From Calendula officinalis (Eukaryota; Streptophyta; Magnoliopsida; Asterales; Asteraceae), in contig OY970826.1 in NCBI GenBank assembly GCA_963853835.1, forward strand, positions 4,820,001 to 4,884,000: a DNA stretch of 64,000 nt. The letters run 5' to 3'. The number at the start of each line of letters is the position of its first letter. Within the stretch, counting starts at the first letter, position 1. The notes beneath the pieces were generated by a model, which made no database searches, was not told where the DNA came from, and saw only the letters and a list, made by a program, of their open reading frames with translations. Below are positions 35,234 to 47,581 of the stretch, one piece after another. The position numbers and the translations under genes were made by a program.

Positions 35234-35997
35234 AGCCATAGTTTCATACAGCAGAAGAAGTACCAGCAACTATCTCAATCCATTATGGCCTGCCGCCAAC
35301 GGGAGGGAGAATCTAACAAGTCGTATTTTAAGAGGTTCAATGAGCCGAGCCGGAAGATGCCGGTTCGGGAAGACTCTTTGATCATCGCTGCGTTCACGTA
35401 TGTTCTCCGGGAGGGAGAGCTATTCCGTGAGCTAACGAAGAAAGATTTCATAAAGCTGACGACATGATTAATGTGGTGAGATTTCATAAAGCTGACGACA
35501 TGATTAATGTGGTGAACAAGGTGTTGAAACAGGAAGAGGAAAGCGCTGAGAAGCTGCGTTTTGAGGCTCAAGAGAGAAGAAACACTACCGGATCCAGCTC
35601 ATACAAAGGGGGAGATAAGGGGAAGGGCTCCGCCAAACCCATTTTTTCCGGAAGGTCACCTTACAAAGCAAGAATCCCGGAAGGGAAGTTTCAAGGTGAC
35701 AAATACGGTCCGTACCGTTCGGAAGTTTATGCTGCGACGGAAGCCCGAAGGACGGAAGGAAGGGTGGTAAGGAAAAAATATCCTAGAGACCCGAATGCCT
35801 ATTGTGAATTTTACAAGATTGTGGGGCACGCCACTGCGACCTATGAAAGCTATAAGAGGGAAAAGGAAGCGCAGGGGAAGGAAAGAATGGAGGCTAACAT
35901 CGTTGAACCTAAGAAAGACACAGCCGCTTGTAACGCTGAAATCTTCGCTATTGAAGAAGAAGCGGCACCTTTTCTCCTGGGCAAAAGGAAGGGATGA
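35234..35997 (+). pseudogene. gag, second part
   Basis: Coding similarity resumes right after the AGTTT duplication: ACRQREGESNKSYFKRFNE and REDSLIIAAFTYVLREGELF (35285-35467), then a second frame (35464-35997) with a basic linker. The nucleocapsid knuckle is degenerate (YCEFYKIVGHATATYES lacks the expected later Cys). A 36-bp tandem duplication (35444-35479, 35480-35515) sits at the frame break. Confidence 0.7.
35444..35515. repeat. 36-bp tandem duplication in gag
   Basis: The unit starting GATTTCATAAAGCTGACGAC occurs twice in a row without visible mismatch. Its length is a multiple of three, but the unit contains a stop in the gag frame, so it helps break the gene. Confidence 0.9.
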
Positions 35998-36049
35998 ATT
36001 GTGGAGTTCGGGAGGGGGAACCAGTCCCCGATGGATATGTTGGAACGGA

Positions 36050-36229
36050 GCCTTTGGTTATCTTCGGGATAGTGGCTAAAATGATGGTTCGCACAGTTTA
36101 TGTTGACGGAGGGAGTTCGGCCAACGTCATGTACAGTCACTGCTTCGACAAATTTCCTCCTGATATTCGGGCTCTCCTGAAGCCAGTCAAGTCTCCTGTT
36201 GTCGGATTTTCTGGGCAATCTGTTTGGCC
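36050..36229 (+). pseudogene. Retroviral-type aspartic protease region, first half
   Basis: The frame 35994-36266 carries VYVDGGSSANVMY, in which D-G-G-S replaces the canonical D-T/S-G of the aspartic protease. Tat-type elements often have DNGSS here. VVGFSGQSVWP follows and is cut by the hAT insertion at 36230. The downstream half resumes at 36842. Confidence 0.65.
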
Positions 36230-36833
36230 TAGGGGTGAGCATGGGGAGGTTTGGGGCGGTTTTTGACTAAAACCAAACCCCGAACCGAATATTTCGGTTT
36301 TTAAGAATTACAAACCGTTCGGTTTCGGTTTTTTCGGTTTCGGTTTTTCACAATAAAGCGGTTCGGTTTTGGTTTATTTTTCGGTTTTTTTGTTTTCCAT
36401 AAAATTTACTAACTTGTTAACCTAACAATTATGATACAAATTTCCAAACTTTAACTCATTTCCTCTATTTATAAAACAAACAAATAACCCAAATTTCCAT
36501 TGTTATACAATTATAAAACAAAAAAAAATATATGAGTAAAATGTGTCAAAAGTTCAAATGATATATACTTAATATTATATTTTTGATATAGTTAAGCATC
36601 AAATTTTTATAAAGATAAGAATATATTTACAAAATTTGAAGAACATATATGGCGGGGCGGGGCGGGTTTTTCGGTTTGGTTTTTCGTATGCATCCGAAAA
36701 CCGCCCCAAACATTCGGTTTTCCAAAACCCAAAATCGCTCACATCGGTTTTTCAAATGGTTCATTTTTTTCGGTGCGGTTTTTTCAGTTTTTTCGGTTTC
36801 GGTTATGTTTTTCGGTTTCTATGCTCACCCCTA
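36230..36833. mobile_element. 604-bp non-autonomous hAT element, GTTTGGCC duplication
   Basis: Ends TAGGGGTGAGCAT and ATGCTCACCCCTA are perfect 13-bp inverted repeats. The 8-bp GTTTGGCC is repeated on both sides (36222-36229 and 36834-36841). Both arms are rich in TTCGGTTTTT/AACCGAA words, the middle is AT-rich, and there is no transposase. It interrupts the protease region of the gypsy element. Confidence 0.92.
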
Positions 36834-36841
36834 GTTTGGCC

Positions 36842-37912
36842 TATGGGAAGATTCATCTACCCCTCATGTTAGCCGATTGGGAAAGCTTCCACAGTAAAAC
36901 TATTTTAGCAGAATTCATCATCATCGAAGCACCCTCACGATACAATGCCATTTTGGGAAGAACATGGATGTGGCAATTTCAGGCAATTGCATCTACTATT
37001 CATGGTCTGCTCAAATTCCCCTCCGACCAAGGGGTGATCACCGTCCGGAGCATTCCTATGCCCCCGTTGGAGTGTAACAGCATCACGCACCAAGACAGTT
37101 GGACTGAGGAGGAAGAGGTGCAGGTAGTGATTAATTCAGAGTATCCGGACACACCAATTCGAATTGGGAGAAGCTTACCTCAACAACTAAGATGCGAGCT
37201 GGAGGCTCTACTAAAGAAATACAAAAGGGTGTTTGCTTGGGCTCCCGGGGACATGACCGGGGTATCCCGAGAGGTGACCGAACACAAGCTCATGATTAAC
37301 CCAAGTTCATCAATGAAGAGAAGGATGACGGCGGAACGAAACAAGGTCATCAATGAAGAGGTACAAAGTCTGGTGAAAGTTGGCGTACTAAGGAGTGCTC
37401 AATACCCCGAGTAGATAGCAAACCCGGTCCTGGTAGAGAAAGCAGATGGGTCCATGCGCATGTGCGTAGATTTTAAGGACCTTAATAAAGTATGTCCGAA
37501 GGATAGCTACCCCATTCTAGAGATCGAACAAAAGGTAGAGTCTTTGGGAAGATACCAATGGAAGTCATTCTTGGACGCCTATAAAGGATACCATCAGGTC
37601 CAGATGGCTCGGGAGAATTAGGAAAAGACAGCGTTCCACACAGAGAAAGGGACCTTCTGTTACGTTAAGATGCCCTTCAGCCTCCGGAATGCGGGGGCTA
37701 CCTATCAGCGTTTGGTCGATAAGGCATTCGAAAAACAGATAGGGAGGAACCTGGAAGTATATGTTGATGACATGGTCATCAAAAGCAATGGCGACCCGAA
37801 TCTGATTGAAGATGTAGAAGAAACGCTGATACAACTCTCAAAAATTAACATGAAGCTAAATCCAAAGAAGTGTTCCTTCGGGATGAGCAAGGGAAGTTCT
37901 TGGGGCATGTAG
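36842..37912 (+). pseudogene. Protease end and reverse transcriptase
   Basis: After the hAT element the frame gives LMLADWESFHSKTILAEF and YNAILGRTWMWQ (protease-RT linker). RT motifs follow: KYKRVFAWAPGDMTG, MRMCVDFKDLNKVCPKDSYP, MPFSLRNAGATYQRL and the catalytic box YVDDMVIKS. TAG stops at about 37412 and 37618 break it, and a frameshift near 37880 leads into LGHVVTTAGIEANPDK. The enzyme would copy element RNA into cDNA. This copy is dead. Confidence 0.85.
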
Positions 37913-38560
37913 TAACAACGGCAGGAATCGAGGCTAACCCCGACAAGGTGGGGGGGCTGTTAAAAATGCATACCCCCCGGACGGTGAAAGACGTACAGAG
38001 TTTGAACGGAAAGCTAGCTGCATTGGGGCGTTTCCTCGCGAAGTCTGCCGAAAAGTCCATCCCTTTCTTCAAAGCATTTCACGGATGCACGAAAAAGGGA
38101 GAGGTAGAATGGATAGAGGAGGCTAAGGAAGCTTTCGAGAAGCTTAAACAGCATCTAAAGATCCTCCCCACCATGGCAAGTCCCGTACCGGGGGAACCAT
38201 TGGTAATGTACCTCTCAACCAATCGGGAAGCAGTTAGCTCAGTACTCATCGCCGAAAGGGATAGGAAGTAAGTTCCCGTTTACTTTGTCAGTCGAGCACT
38301 GCAGGGGGCATAATTCAACTACTCGATAATTGAGAAGTTGATCTTGGCTTTAATTTATGCAGTCAGACGTCTAAAGAGGTGCTTCCAAGCCCATGCAGTA
38401 ACCGTCCTGACTAACCAGCCGATCAAAAACATACTCCTGCAACCAGAACGGTCATGACGAATGACAAAGTGGGCAATCGAGTAGGGCGAGCATGACATCA
38501 CGTTTAAACCTAGGCCTAGTATCAAAGGCCATACGTTGGCGGATTTCTTGGTCAAAATGT
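37913..38560 (+). pseudogene. RT thumb and gypsy-type RNase H, degenerate
   Basis: The frame 37870-38271 includes KDVQSLNGKLAALGRF and EAFEKLKQHL, then VMYLSTNREAVSSVLI of the first RNase H. Similarity continues past stops near 38270, 38310 and 38455 (KLILALIYAVRRLKRCF; TNQPIKNILLQPE). Known role: removing RNA from the RNA-DNA hybrid. Confidence 0.7.
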
Positions 38561-38642
38561 CGGATGACGAAAGAGTTTTAGCAATTGAAGAAGAGGGACA
38601 AGAAGGCCCGAAAACGAGTACACGTCGGAAATCATCTCTTAC

Positions 38643-39072
38643 ATGGCAAATGCATACGGATGGGCTGCGGGAGCGGACGGATGTGGAGCAGGAGTGATCT
38701 TGACTGGACCAAACGATGAAAGGGTCACTTACGCCTTAAGGTTTGACTTCACCTGTTCAAACAACGAGGCCGAATACGAAACCATGTTAGCAGGATTAGG
38801 TTTGGCCAAAAGTCTAGAGATCCGGAAGGTAGAAGCTTTAGCAGACTCAATGTTGGTTGTTAATCAAGTCAAAGGCTCCTACGAAGCGAAGGAAGTACAC
38901 ATGAAACGATATTTGGAACGAGTTCGAATGCAGGTGGGGTGGTTCGACAGCTTCGAAATCACGCAGATTCCCCGAACCAAAAATAAGGAGGTCGATGCAC
39001 TTAGCAAATTGGCGGCAATGTTGTTTTGTCATCTTACGAAGAAAGTGTTGGTGGAAGTGTTAGATGGATGAA
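38643..39072 (+). pseudogene. Second RNase H domain (archaeal-like type)
   Basis: 142-codon frame with GCGAGVILTGPND, TCSNNEAEYETMLAGL, ADSMLVVNQVKGSYE and KNKEVDALSKLA. The D-E-D-D set is approximated by the NNEAEYE and ADS motifs and D in EVDALS. A second, full RNase H just before integrase is a marker of Tat-lineage retrotransposons. The first catalytic Asp region lies at the frame start and may be altered. Confidence 0.7.
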
Positions 39073-39271
39073 GCATCGAAGAAGAGACAGAGGTAGCAGA
39101 AGTCGAGGTTAATGTGGATTGCTGGATGACCCCCCTTCATTTGTACTTGGAAGGAGGAATATTACCGTCCGAAGCAGATAAAGCCCGTAACGTAAAAATG
39201 AATGCCGGAAGGTATACTCTCAGAAATAATGTTTTGTATCGAAAGGGGTATTCCACCCTTGGTTAAGATGT

Positions 39272-40354
39272 TTGGGAAATGACGAAGCTAAGAAGGCTGT
39301 AGGGGAAGTCCATGAGGGATTATGCGGATCGCATTTGGGAGCACGATCTCTAACCCATAAGTTGCTCCGGATGGGTTATTTTTGGCCATGTATGTCCATA
39401 GATGTTCAACAGTATGTGCAGAAGTGTGAAAGGTGCCAAGCTTACTCCAATGTCCCGAACGCTCCCCCCGTAAACTTAACCAGCATACATAGCCCATGGC
39501 CCTTTTGTCAATGGGGGATCGACATCGTCGAGCCTTTCCCTAAGGCTCCCGGAGGCTTGTGCTTTTTAGTGGTAGCAATTGATTATTTCACGAAATGGGT
39601 AGAAGCCAAACCTTTAGCATGCATTTCAGGAGCTAACATAATCAAATTCGTATGGCAGCAAATCGTATGTCATTTCGATCTCCCACACACCATCGTGAGT
39701 GACAACGGAAAACAGTTCGCCAGCAACCCGTTTAGAAAGTGGTGCGCGGAGTTGAGCATACGTCAAAACTTCACATCCGTAGCTCACCCGCAAGCCAATG
39801 GCCAGACGGAGGTCACAAATAGAACCATAGTAAAAGGAATTAAGACTCGTTTAAATAGAACGGAAGGTGGTTAGGCAGATGAGTTGCAGAGTGTAATGTG
39901 GTCTTATCGAACGACAATCCGGAAGGGCACACAGGAAACTCCGTATAGCTTAGTATACGGTTCCGAAGCCGTGATACCCTTAGAGGTTGTCATCCTTTCA
40001 CCACGGGTAGAAAACTTCCATTTGGGAGAAAATGAAGAGGCATTAAGGCATAACATGGACATCATAGACGAACGACGTGTGAATGCTGCTCTAAGGCAAG
40101 CGGCATACAAGTCTATGACGGAAGGTTACTATAACAAGAGGGTCCGGTGAACGGCGTGTAAGGTAGGAGATTTGGTCCTGCGCAAGAACGAAGCAAGCCT
40201 CCAGTACAAGCCTGGAAAGTTGTGCCCCAATTGGGAAGGACCATACAAGATCAAAGAAGCAAGGAGGAATGGCTCTTATGTTCTGGAAACGATGGACGGA
40301 TTGTTCGTCCCGCGAACATGGAACATGCGAAACCTCCAGAAGTTTTATTTTTAA
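39272..40354 (+). pseudogene. Integrase, interrupted by stops
   Basis: Zinc-binding HHCC part (HEGLCGSHLGA to KCERCQAYS), then the catalytic core with GIDIVEPFPKAPGG (first D), IVSDNGKQFASNP (second D) and HPQANGQTEVTNR (E). A stop at about 39872 separates the C-terminal part, which goes on with GTQETPYSLVYGSEAVIP and, after another stop at 40148, KVGDLVLRKNEA and WEGPYKIKEA. The end at 40354 closes pol. Confidence 0.85.
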
Positions 40355-40903
40355 GTTGTTTTCCGTTTATTGAATCGTTCGGTGACCTTTTGGTACGAAT
40401 ATTGATCGAACTAGTAGTTTGGTCTTTCCACTACTAATATAATAGGAAGTCACGAATGATTAATGAAACGCCTTCCGAGTAGGTTTTTTCCTTTTTCAAA
40501 ATGTCGTAAGTCAAAAACGATCAAACGAATGGGTGCTCTTCTTAAAAAGAAGAACAACACCTAAAAACCATACGAATGATTGAATCGACGAAATAAAACA
40601 TGTACATGTAGATAAGGTTTGGGAACAACGTTTCCTATTCCTATTCTATGATGGACGCCTCGTTGGAAAATTAAAACCTATTCAAAAACGAACGAACGAA
40701 ATAAGCGAATGCGATAAATAAATGAACGAACAAAATAAACGAATGCGATAAATAAAACAGTAAGTAAATAGATAAAAGCCATCGAATTCAAGGGAAGGTA
40801 AAATCGTCCATTACAAGCAAACGCCAAAAAGGCAAAGCAAAATACAACCAACATTTCACCAGTTGGTAAATAAACGGCTACAAGAAACAAAATACACAAA
40901 CAA

Positions 40904-43351
40904 CTACGGTGCGGAAGGACCTTCTCCCCGATTGGAACTCTCACCCGTATCTTCCGGCCCGGAAGCTGTCTTTTTCACCAATTCTTTTATCTCCTCCAAG
41001 GACATGGCACCGGATTCAAGGGAGCGCATGAGTGGATAATCTGGAGTTACCAGCTCGCCAAAGAGTCTCATGATGTTCGTTTGAGCCTCTAGATATTCGT
41101 GCATGAGCCTAGCGTCCGATAAAAGTCTAGCATACTCCTTGTGAGTATCTAGGCACCCACGGTATTGCCCAAACCGAACACTCTCCAATTGCAGTTGAGA
41201 ATTCCTACTCACAAACTCAGAAGAACTCAACAAACTCCCAAATTGCCCGGACACCCCTTTCTGAACCAACCAATCAAGATCCTCACGGAGGGAACCTATC
41301 TGATGGGACTGAACATCAACTTCTTCTTTCAGCCTGTCATTTTGAAGGTCCAACTCTCCGTGGCAACGCACAACCTCATTTAGATGATTATCCTTTTCAA
41401 CCAGTGCCACCTCCAACTCTGCAATACGGGCAGACGAGGAGCTATGTTCGGCGCTCAACTCGATAATTCGGGCATCCTTAGCAGCTAGGGCACGCCTCAT
41501 ATCCTCTAAACTCGCAGATTGGTCTTTGTTCTCATCAGGCAAACAGTTTTTCTCATCAATATCATTCTGATGCAAACGTCGGACGGTGTTAATCAGTTCT
41601 TCCATTCGGGCAAACTCTTCACGACGATTGAGTAACGATTGCTGGTTACGAATCCCTCTTGATTGTAATCCTGAAAGTAGCTCGACGGCGTTAAGCAAAC
41701 CAGATCGTGCTTGAAAAAAGATCCCTTCATCAGATACGTTGTTCAGATCCTGAGCAGCGGTGGACGGACTGGCGGTAACATGCACGATTGGAGGGATCGG
41801 GCTGACTGGTAACTGACACCTCCCGTGTAGAGCCAGAAATGGTAGTACGAACTTGACGGGATGCAAGAAAAAAATTTTGAATTACATAAACCGCATGGAT
41901 AATAACAATTAAACAAAAACCTTATGTAGAAACGGGAAGTTCGGGAGTGATGACTGAGGCCTTGAAGAATGAACAGGAAGGGCTCCCTGGCTAACAGAAG
42001 GTGTCTGTGCACCAGAACAAAAGAGAAGATCACTAAACATCGCCAACGCGGAAGCACTCGGAGGCACCGGCAAAGGCTTCGAAACAGGAAGGTTGGTAGT
42101 AGAGGATGGTGGAACAAAACTCGATATAACAACGGTCGGAATGGTAGTAGTCGCAGGAATAAAGGACACTGTTACTGGAATTTCGACAGATCGGGGGGGG
42201 GGGGTGAATTAGGTTTTTCTTCTGCAAGAAAAAAGAGATACAACTTTGGTTAAAAAAGGCATGCTCACAAAATCAAAACTATAAAAACGTACCTTCATTC
42301 CTTTTTCGCTTGGAAGGTGATGAGGTTGATGTTTCACGGGATCTCTTTAAAAGGCTTCGAACGGCACAAACCTTGATGGGTTTGGAAAGCTCTGACTGTG
42401 AGTCCGGAATCATAGTGTCTTCCGTCTGAAAACCCCCAACGATTCGGTAATAGGTACGGAAACATCTGAAGTGCTCTCAGCTTCACGACCTAAGGCATTC
42501 GGAGTACCTTCGGAGCTAAGAGCAACCTCAGAAGGGGGAAGGAATGGGGTTATATCCCCATCGGTCACCGTTACAGACTCCCTCGGAGGCTTTTGCATTT
42601 GTAAGCGTTGAAATAAATAGATGTTCTTCCCGTTAACTTGCCAGATAGGTCGAACTCGGCGAACGAAGAAGTGAGGGCTCAGGTCAGCCATCCCAAGGAA
42701 ATACTCATCTGGGTCTTCCCACTCTATCTCTAACCCCAACAAGCTCTCAACCTGTTGGCTTTCGACATCGGTCAATTCAAGAGCAGCCTCGGAAGATCGT
42801 CCGGTAATGGGCCCCCAAGAGAGAGAAGTGTCGTTGAAAGCTAAGCGGTCGACATAGAAGAACCCATATTTCTAGTCACAGATGGAATCTTTTAGCCCAG
42901 AGATCCGCTCACTCCTACCAGGTCGGTGGGTGAATACAGCCCAGCCACCCCGACCGGTAACAACGTATAAGTTGCGGAACAATTTGGTAGAGAGAGGAAT
43001 ACCAAGGGCACGACTAGATATTATAAAATCGATAATTTTTCTGAAAGAGTTTAGGGTAAGTTGCGCCAGGTGAAGACCAAGATCTTGGAGTAGAACGAGG
43101 ATGAAGTCGTTAATAGGAAACCTCAACCCACCTAAGAGAAATTGAAGATATACCGGTTCAAATCCATCTGAGGCAGAACAAATGGTATCGGAAGGACCGG
43201 GAAGAAGAAGATGATAACAACGATCGATATGATAATCATCGTAAATCGCGTTCAGATCAGGATGAGTAAGATTGGTGTGCGTGTTGGCGGCAGTTCTCTG
43301 AACAGATTTTTCAGACTTTTCCTTAGGAGCTTTATCTTTCCTCATGATCAA
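40904..43351 (-). pseudogene. Antisense additional ORF of the Tat element
   Basis: Lies between integrase and 3' LTR and reads on the opposite strand. The 5' part (43351 to about 42410) begins MIMRKDKAPKEKS and is one frame interrupted by a single TAG at 42872. After the stop it continues in frame with KYGFFYVDRLAFNDTSLSWG. This resembles the plant family described as putative gypsy-type transposon protein (PF04195). The 3' part (41866-40904) is a 320-residue frame rich in heptad-like Leu/Glu/Ala, a predicted coiled coil, ending DTGESSNRGEGPSAP. A frame at 42169-41909 may be an exon between them. Such antisense ORFs are known in Retand/Tat elements, with unknown function. Confidence 0.65.
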
Positions 43352-43622
43352 GAATGAAAACCGAAAGAAGGGAATTTGTGGAAGAATTGAAGTAGATTAG
43401 GATATCTGTGTGAAGAAGGAGAGTCGAAATCAATGAGGCGATAAGGAATATATAGGGGAGGAATGTAAAGGGGTGTTTTCTTGTGATAGGGTAACGGTTA
43501 AAACCTAACGGTCTGAAAAAGGGTAACGGTCATTTTTTCGAAGTGACATGCGCCCAATCGACGAAGAACAAGTTCAAACAATGGTTCCGTAAGATAACCC
43601 TCTTTGAACTTAGGGGACTTAA

Positions 43623-44314
<692 letters not shown>

Positions 44315-44379
44315 ATGACCAAACTTACAATCTGGTATCATCTTAAAGGACCATTTTGTGTAATTCACTCTAAATATAA

Positions 44380-45800
44380 GCATGCAATAAACGACCGTGA
44401 ACTCGTAATCAAAGTCACTACTTGCCCCCTTTCAAGCATTTCCAAATCGGCTTTTTCTTTTACTGTTGTTTTTTTTACCATTTAACAATAGTTGCTCAAA
44501 ATAATTTTTTATTATTTTGGTGAGAGGACTCGATATAAACGACACTTATTTAAATATATCTTACCTAATACTTGTGTAAAGGCATGATGGTTAGTCTCTT
44601 CTTATCGTTTAACATTATACTTCATTCGTCACAAAAAGATAAAATATAAATAAAACCTATGTTTTTATAGACACAACCTTATACGGTATTATTAGAGAAG
44701 GATTAAATTAAAACCCTTAATGTTCAGGTACATAAAACAAGTAATTTTTTTACTGAACATCTTACAAGTGAAAACTTAGAAAAAATCCAAAATAAATTTA
44801 CCATGTCTACTAATTTTTTTTTTTTTTCTTTACTAATCCAGAGGTCTCACTCGCATCATTGCTAGAGCTCGGAGGTATCATTGGCCACTAGTCTCTCTAC
44901 CTTCAGTGCATATATGACTATTACATTTTACTATTTTATATCCTGTACTAGCTACAAAACCCGCCCGATGGGCGGGTATGCTGTAAATTTTAGTATGTAG
45001 AAAAATGTCCAAAAACTTTATATATTTCTAAATGACATAATAATCGATAGATGTGATGATGATTTTATAAAAAAAAAACGGTAAATGAGGAACCTGTATT
45101 TGATGGGATTGAGTATATTAACGTTATTGGTTGTATGTTACCAATTATTGAAACATGATTATTTTTGGAAAAACAGAGTAACATGTCAATAAAAGTGCTC
45201 GGAATCTGAATGCGGTGTTCAACAGACAAAAAAATAAAAGAAACTGAGACTTGTTATCTTTCGAATAATAATTAATATTCATTAAACAATATATATTATT
45301 ATAATTTTTTAACTAAGCACCACATGCTTTCGCCCTCTCCCACACCCCTAATAAAATAAACATTCTTTTGTTAGATGAAGACAAGAAATACCAATTGATG
45401 AATGGATATTTATAAAGTTATGTTTTAATATTTTAGTTGTATTGTTTTGTAGTCCTATTATTAATGTTGGGTTTTTGGCATTAAGGCTGTGCGATACGGG
45501 ATCAATGTCATCGAGCGTAGGGTGTGACATGGCCGGCTACGGTGTGGTGGGAAGAAAGGAACACCCCCCTAACGACGTGGGGGGAGGGCGTGGTGGAAGC
45601 ATGCAACGGGCAACACGTGGCCACGGGCGTGGTTTGATAGATTTGAACGAAAAGTATCCGTTGAACGACTCTTTTAGCCGTTGGAGGTTTGAAAAAAAAA
45701 ATATAATTAATTAATTTAATTTATTTATTTCCTATATAAACACACTCAAACATTATCAAAACACACCACAACTCTACCAAAATAACCCAACTCATAAATA
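44380..45800. other. Intergenic region with a Helitron terminus
   Basis: No gene supported. Contains a minus-strand Helitron 3' end near 44948-44977 and, from about 45470, G-rich sequence that may be the left end of the Harbinger element. Confidence 0.4.
44948..44977 (-). mobile_element. Helitron 3' terminus (minus strand)
   Basis: Read on the minus strand: a perfect 8-bp stem ACCCGCCC / GGGCGGGT with a 3-base loop (44959-44977), then TTTGTAG and the terminal CTAG (44951-44948), followed by T. Hairpin about 11 bases before CTAG and a T after it are the Helitron 3' signature. The 5' TC end, which should lie to the right, was not found. Confidence 0.65.
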
Positions 45801-47016
45801 ATGAATTATCTTGGTTCATCATCTAACGAGGATGATGCGTTTATGCTAACAATATACGAAGAACTCCTCGATGATTTATCCGACGATGATGAAAGTGAAG
45901 TCTTTGACACTAGAACCGCGAAGCAAAATAAAAATCGAGAAGCTGGACACGTACGGCTATATCGAGATTATTTTGCGGATGATTATGTTTATGACGACAA
46001 CGATTTCAAACGAAGGTTTCGCCTGAGCAAAAATTTATTTATGCGCATATGTAGCGCATAGAAAACATGTATCCTTTTTTTCAATTGAGATATGATGCTA
46101 GAGGTAGGCGAGAATTCACTGCAGCAAATCGAGCTATGGCTTACGGGTCATCCCCTGATTCTCTTGACGAGTACCTACGCATGTCTGAAAGAACTGCTAG
46201 GGAAAGTATGTATAATTTTTCACAAGGTGTTTTGGAAATATCCGAACCTATTTATTTGCGAAAACCAACAGTAATCGATGTTCAAAAATTATATGAGGCA
46301 CACGAAGAGAGACATGGTTTTCCTGGAATGCTTGGTAGCATTGATTATATGCACTGGGATTGGAGGAACTGTCCATAATCGTGGAGATGTGAGTACACTG
46401 GAGGACATCATGGAGTACCGTCGTTGATATTAGAAGTTGTTGCTTCCCAAGATTTATGGTTTTGGCATGCTTACTTTGGGGTTGCGGGTTCTAATAATGA
46501 TATTAACGTGCTTGATCAATCACCAATATTCAACGACTTGTTATCAGGAAAGGCACCCGATGCTCCTTTTACGGTGAATGGCAATCCATATAGATTCGGT
46601 TATTTCCTTACCGATGGTATATATCCTCGCCATGCGACATTTGTCAAAACCTATCGACATCAAGTTGATCTAAAAGAGGTATTGTTTACCAAAAAATAAG
46701 AATCCGCACGTAAGGATGTGGAACGGGCTTTTGGACTTTTAAAGTCCAAGTGGCACATTGTCAAAAACGCGGCCCGTCCTTGAAAGATTAAGATATATTT
46801 TGTATGATGTAGTAATGCATAATATGGTTGTCGAAGATAAAGGTCGGATGATTTCTCCATATGTGTCGGACGGTCCACGCCATGCTTTGTATATACCGGG
46901 AACGGCAGAATATTTGCACAGGGTTGTCGACATTCGAGACGAAACAACACACGAATGACTTCGACGGGACTTGGCGAACCATCTCTACAACAACGCACAT
47001 GTCGACGATGAAGAGT
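45801..47016 (+). pseudogene. PIF/Harbinger transposase-nuclease, decayed
   Basis: Frames 45801-46061, 46067-46378 and 46424-46699, plus sequence to 47016, together cover a plant Harbinger (ALP1/HARBI1-like) protein. Landmarks are FQLRYDARGRREF, SSPDSLDEYLRM, PGMLGSIDYMHWDW (first D of DDE_4), GVAGSNNDINVLDQS (second D) and ARKDVERAFGLLKSKWHIV (E). Breaks: a frameshift around 46061, loss of about ten residues after RREFT, TAA at 46376 in NCP-stop-SW, TAA at 46697 in KK-stop-ESARKD, and another frameshift near 46780. The C-terminus NHLYNNAHVDDEE reaches a stop near 47016. Not functional. Confidence 0.85.
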
Positions 47017-47581
47017 AATAATTTATTTTAATTATTGTAATTTTTAATTTAAATTTTAATTTCTAGTATTTTCATTTTAACTTAAAGTATTGTCATTTTA
47101 ATTTTATTAAATGTAATGTAATTTTAAATTATATAAAATATTAGTTGTGTGTAAAATAAATAGAAATGAAATGATGAGATGGAAAATAAAATGGTGTGGT
47201 GGGTATTTCCACCAAATGATGTGGTCTGGTGGTGGTGTGGTTGCTGAGGTGGCGATGATGTACCCATACCCCATAACCTAGGGATAGATAGGGTAACACC
47301 AATTTCCACGCCATTCATATGTGGAAATGGTTTTAGGGCCGCCAACCTAAGCACGACGCCAGTCACCACTCCGTCATTCTTCACACCAGTTCCCTAGTAC
47401 ACGTTATGTCGATTTTTTAGATGTGGGGAGTGAAATGGTATTTTGGTGTGTTCCAAAAGTAATGTAATGACTTAATGATAAATGAATGAATATTTTGATG
47501 TATAAAAATGAATAATTTCATGTTTGTGTTAGTCAACCCCTGTGGTAATGTGCTAAAAATGAGGGGTGCTAAGTCGTGAGC

